Origin: CAVYXZ01 sp965223835
GTDB lineage: Bacteria; Chloroflexota; Anaerolineae; Aggregatilineales; Phototrophicaceae
Assembly: GCA_965223835.1 (NCBI GenBank)
Contig: CBDCXQ010000001.1
Location: 3,348,001-3,412,000 of the forward strand
Reading direction: 5' to 3'
Length of the DNA stretch: 64,000 bases
Position numbers and translations under genes: made by a program. Each line of letters begins with the position of its first letter. The stretch's first letter is position 1. The notes under the pieces are model-generated. The model was not told the DNA's origin. It did no database searches and saw only the letters and a list, made by a program, of their open reading frames with translations. Shown here piece after piece: positions 61,863-64,000 of the stretch.

Positions 61863-62930
61863 TCAGCTTGAGGTAGGTCCATTCGCCGCGAGGTGCGCCT
61901 CAATCAGCGCCAGCGCCGCCGGTGAAATTTGGTGCTCTGTGTGGGTATCATCAATATGCAACTGGAAGGTCCCGGTATTTTCCAGACTCCGCAAATAATC
62001 TTGCAGTGGTCGCGCCCAATGCATTGCCCGATCGCCCCAAAAACAACAGGGATCATAACGATTATAGATCGCTAATTGGTGTCGATGTTGCCCGGTCACA
62101 TTGAGAATGTAGAGTTCAAAATAGGTTAACTCCGGGAAGATGCCCGGCAGCCATTGTTCATAATCGCCGTACTCGGTGATCTTATCATCCGGTGGCAATC
62201 GATCCAGCCGCTGATACAACGGCGAAGTTCCCGCGACGGGGTAGCTATTCCGAATGCGGTGGTCAATCGCCGCCGCCATAACCGTTGACCAACCGCCACC
62301 GGAGATACCAACCATCGCAACATCAGCAAAGTTGAGCGTCTGCACGTAATTCAGCCCCACGACAATCGGTTCCATGAAAAAGCGCAGGATATTCCCGACG
62401 ATAAATGGTTCCAATAAGCGGAAATTCTCATGACCATAAAAAGTCGGAACGGTACCAATTCTAGGTATATCTAACGTTGACGGCGTGATATTGGGACGAA
62501 ATAACGGCATCGCATAGGCCAATACGGCGTAACCCTGCTGTACAAAATAGGCAATCGTATCAATGCCGACGATAAAGTCCCCCCGATGACCCTGATGATA
62601 GACAATAAGTTTTTGATTCGATGCTTGTGGTTGGAATAAATAGGGAGCGGATTTGAACCCGAAAGGCAATTCAATCGTGAGGCGATCAACCTGACGCAGA
62701 TTTGGCAGATGATTATAGCGCTCATCTGCATTCGAACCGCCGGGGTTGATCGCTGTTTCGACTATATGTGGTTCGTGCGTCGGTAGTGTAGAAGTCCCCC
62801 AGGTCATTTCAAGCAGGCGCTGATGTTTGGCGTGCGCATCCATAGCCGACCGAATCTCGATCAACATATCCAGATCTGGAGCCGGACGATGATGTAAATC
62901 AATTTGATGATAGGCAGGATTAGTTGTCAT
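61863..62930 (-). CDS. Alpha/beta hydrolase-fold protein
   Basis: 355 residues. The nucleophile elbow MVGISGGGWSTVMAAAIDHR (Gly-x-Ser-x-Gly-Gly) is near residue 205, after a beta strand and the QKLIVYHQGHRGDF oxyanion region near 115. A late His in DDTHTEHQIS near 335 completes a possible triad. The substrate is unknown; acetyl-xylan esterase-like or peptidase activity is conceivable. ATG 62930 has GGAGG upstream; the longer frame from 62981 has no ribosome site. Confidence 0.75.
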   Translation of the reverse strand: MTTNPAYHQIDLHHRPAPDLDMLIEIRSAMDAHAKHQRLLEMTWGTSTLPTHEPHIVETAINPGGSNADERYNHLPNLRQVDRLTIELPFGFKSAPYLFQPQASNQKLIVYHQGHRGDFIVGIDTIAYFVQQGYAVLAYAMPLFRPNITPSTLDIPRIGTVPTFYGHENFRLLEPFIVGNILRFFMEPIVVGLNYVQTLNFADVAMVGISGGGWSTVMAAAIDHRIRNSYPVAGTSPLYQRLDRLPPDDKITEYGDYEQWLPGIFPELTYFELYILNVTGQHRHQLAIYNRYDPCCFWGDRAMHWARPLQDYLRSLENTGTFQLHIDDTHTEHQISPAALALIEAHLAANGPTSS

Positions 62931-63042
62931 TGATAAAACCTCCAAATATGTGTCCACGACTATACCAATCAGTTGACACAAAGGGGTAAAGATGCTTCAA
63001 TCCAACCCACTGAGTAAGCAATGATAAAAAGGATTTTTCACG

Positions 63043-64000
63043 ATGAATATTGCGTTAATGCCTGTACCACTAAGCGATGAGGTATTACGGTTGGCGCGGC
63101 AAATCGGTGTCACCCAGATCGTCAGCGGGCGTCCGCGTGGCGACAGCGGCCCCATCTGGGATTTTATGGCACTGCTGCGAATGCGCCAGCAAGTTGAAGC
63201 GGCAGGCCTCAAACTGACCGTCATTGAAAGCATCGGCATCTCCGATCGCATTAAGCTTGGTCTGGATGGTCGAGATGAGGATTTGGAGTATTTCTGTGAA
63301 TCACTGCGTAATATGGGCGCGGCGGGCATCCCGGTCCTGTGCTACAACTGGATGGCAGGCTTCGGCTGGTTGCGGACCTCATTGGCAGATCGCGGACGCG
63401 GTGGCGCACTCGTCACCAGCTATAATCACGATCTGATGCAGAACGCGCCGCTCACCGAATATGGCGAGGTCTCTGAAGATCAACTGTGGGCAGCATTTGA
63501 ACATTTCCTCAAAGTCGTGGTACCCGTTGCCGAAGAGTCCGGCGTTAAGCTGGCACTACACCCCGATGATCCCCCCCTCTCGCCCATTCGCGGCATGTCA
63601 CGGATTATGCGTAGCTTTGAAAACTTCAAAAAGGTGATCGACCTGGTTCCCAGCCCCAACAATGGCCTGACGTTTTGCCAGGGCAATTTCGCGGCTATGG
63701 CTGATGTAACCGATGTATCGGAAGCCATTCGCTATTTTGGTGAGCGTAACAAGATATTCTTCGCCCACTTCCGCGATGTCAGCAGCAAAGTCCCCAGTTT
63801 CTCGGAGGTGTTTCATGATGAAGGACCCACCGATATGCTGGCGACGATGCAAGCCTATATCGAAACTGGCTTTGATGGCCCTATTCGCCCGGATCACGCC
63901 CCGACACTGGAAGGCGAATCCAACGATCATCCCGGTTATATGCTGATGGGCAAGGTTTATGCAGTCGGTTACATGAAAGGCCTGGTCGAGGCGGCGGAGA
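63043..64000 (+). CDS. uxuA: Mannonate dehydratase, 3' end outside window
   Basis: 319 residues visible, frame open at the end. Dehydrates D-mannonate to 2-keto-3-deoxygluconate in glucuronate catabolism. Typical segments: MNIALMPVPLSDEVLRLARQ, VIESIGISDRIKLGLDGRDE, GIPVLCYNWM, LALHPDDPPLSPIRG (metal-binding His), GLTFCQGNF, FFAHFRDVSS and IRPDHAPTL, which together hold the metal in the family. AAAAAGGA precedes the ATG. Probably starts an operon beyond the window. Confidence 0.93.
   Translation, partial: MNIALMPVPLSDEVLRLARQIGVTQIVSGRPRGDSGPIWDFMALLRMRQQVEAAGLKLTVIESIGISDRIKLGLDGRDEDLEYFCESLRNMGAAGIPVLCYNWMAGFGWLRTSLADRGRGGALVTSYNHDLMQNAPLTEYGEVSEDQLWAAFEHFLKVVVPVAEESGVKLALHPDDPPLSPIRGMSRIMRSFENFKKVIDLVPSPNNGLTFCQGNFAAMADVTDVSEAIRYFGERNKIFFAHFRDVSSKVPSFSEVFHDEGPTDMLATMQAYIETGFDGPIRPDHAPTLEGESNDHPGYMLMGKVYAVGYMKGLVEAAE

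Overview
The window looks like chromosome from an uncultivated Chloroflexota bacterium, probably Anaerolineae-like. I infer this from extracytoplasmic proteins with Pro/Thr/Ala (PTATPT-type) linkers, a TgpA-type transglutaminase, PPC-domain and SH3-like secreted proteins, medium GC, and short mixed-strand operons with many GTGA/ATGA overlaps and GTG/TTG starts. No rRNA, tRNA, CRISPR array or phage block was seen. No stretch over 300 bases lacks a gene; the 199 bases at 29440-29638 hold nothing I can name.

Layout. 1-9.7 kb: a surface-polysaccharide locus on the + strand (partial rfbB, an RmlD-like reductase, Nudix, two GT2 and one GT4 glycosyltransferases, a Wzz-like chain-length protein), with rnhB embedded and an LLM oxidoreductase, an M1 peptidase and a TMEM175-like channel in between. 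9.8-16.4 kb: a secreted PPC-domain protein, then a minus-strand set (lipoprotein, metal-dependent cyclase, small membrane protein, PhzF, Cys-rich lipoprotein) and an enoyl-CoA hydratase. 16.5-20.1 kb: a three-subunit molybdenum hydroxylase operon. 20.3-22.1 kb: an intact IS1634-type element with 13-bp inverted repeats and a 5-bp target duplication. 22.2-29.4 kb: a PhyH-HEAT fusion, a bactofilin/HEAT/unknown/LMW-PTP operon and two tandem secreted paralogues. 29.6-36.8 kb: ABC exporter, threonine dehydratase-like enzyme, MFS transporter, TPR protein and formate-THF ligase. 36.9-43.9 kb: signalling (response regulator-cyclase, histidine kinase/response regulator), a GT-C-like membrane protein and isocitrate dehydrogenase. 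44-49.9 kb: an unknown membrane protein, a broken alcohol dehydrogenase remnant, a phosphohexomutase, an AraM/G1PDH-like protein that appears to lack its metal ligands, and a 602-residue glutamate-cysteine-ligase-like protein.

50-57 kb is the most interesting part. After RNase J there is a four-gene + strand cassette: PqqD-like protein, a 73-residue peptide with a twin-arginine-like leader and a 27-residue unusual tail, an HPr-kinase-like protein and an NTP_transf_5-type nucleotidyltransferase. These families accompany RiPP (notably lasso peptide) precursors, but the lasso protease and cyclase are absent. Two perfect palindromes lie upstream and a stem-loop separates the peptide gene from the putative modifying enzymes. 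I propose it as an unclassified exported-peptide modification system. A TgpA-like transglutaminase is encoded convergently next to it.

57.4-64 kb: an S41 protease with EF-hand-like and PPC segments, a strong intergenic palindrome, a Gfo/Idh/MocA oxidoreductase, an AEC transporter, an alpha/beta hydrolase and a mannonate dehydratase cut by the window end; the last group suggests sugar or sugar-acid catabolism. All functional calls rest on reading motifs by eye; no database search was run.
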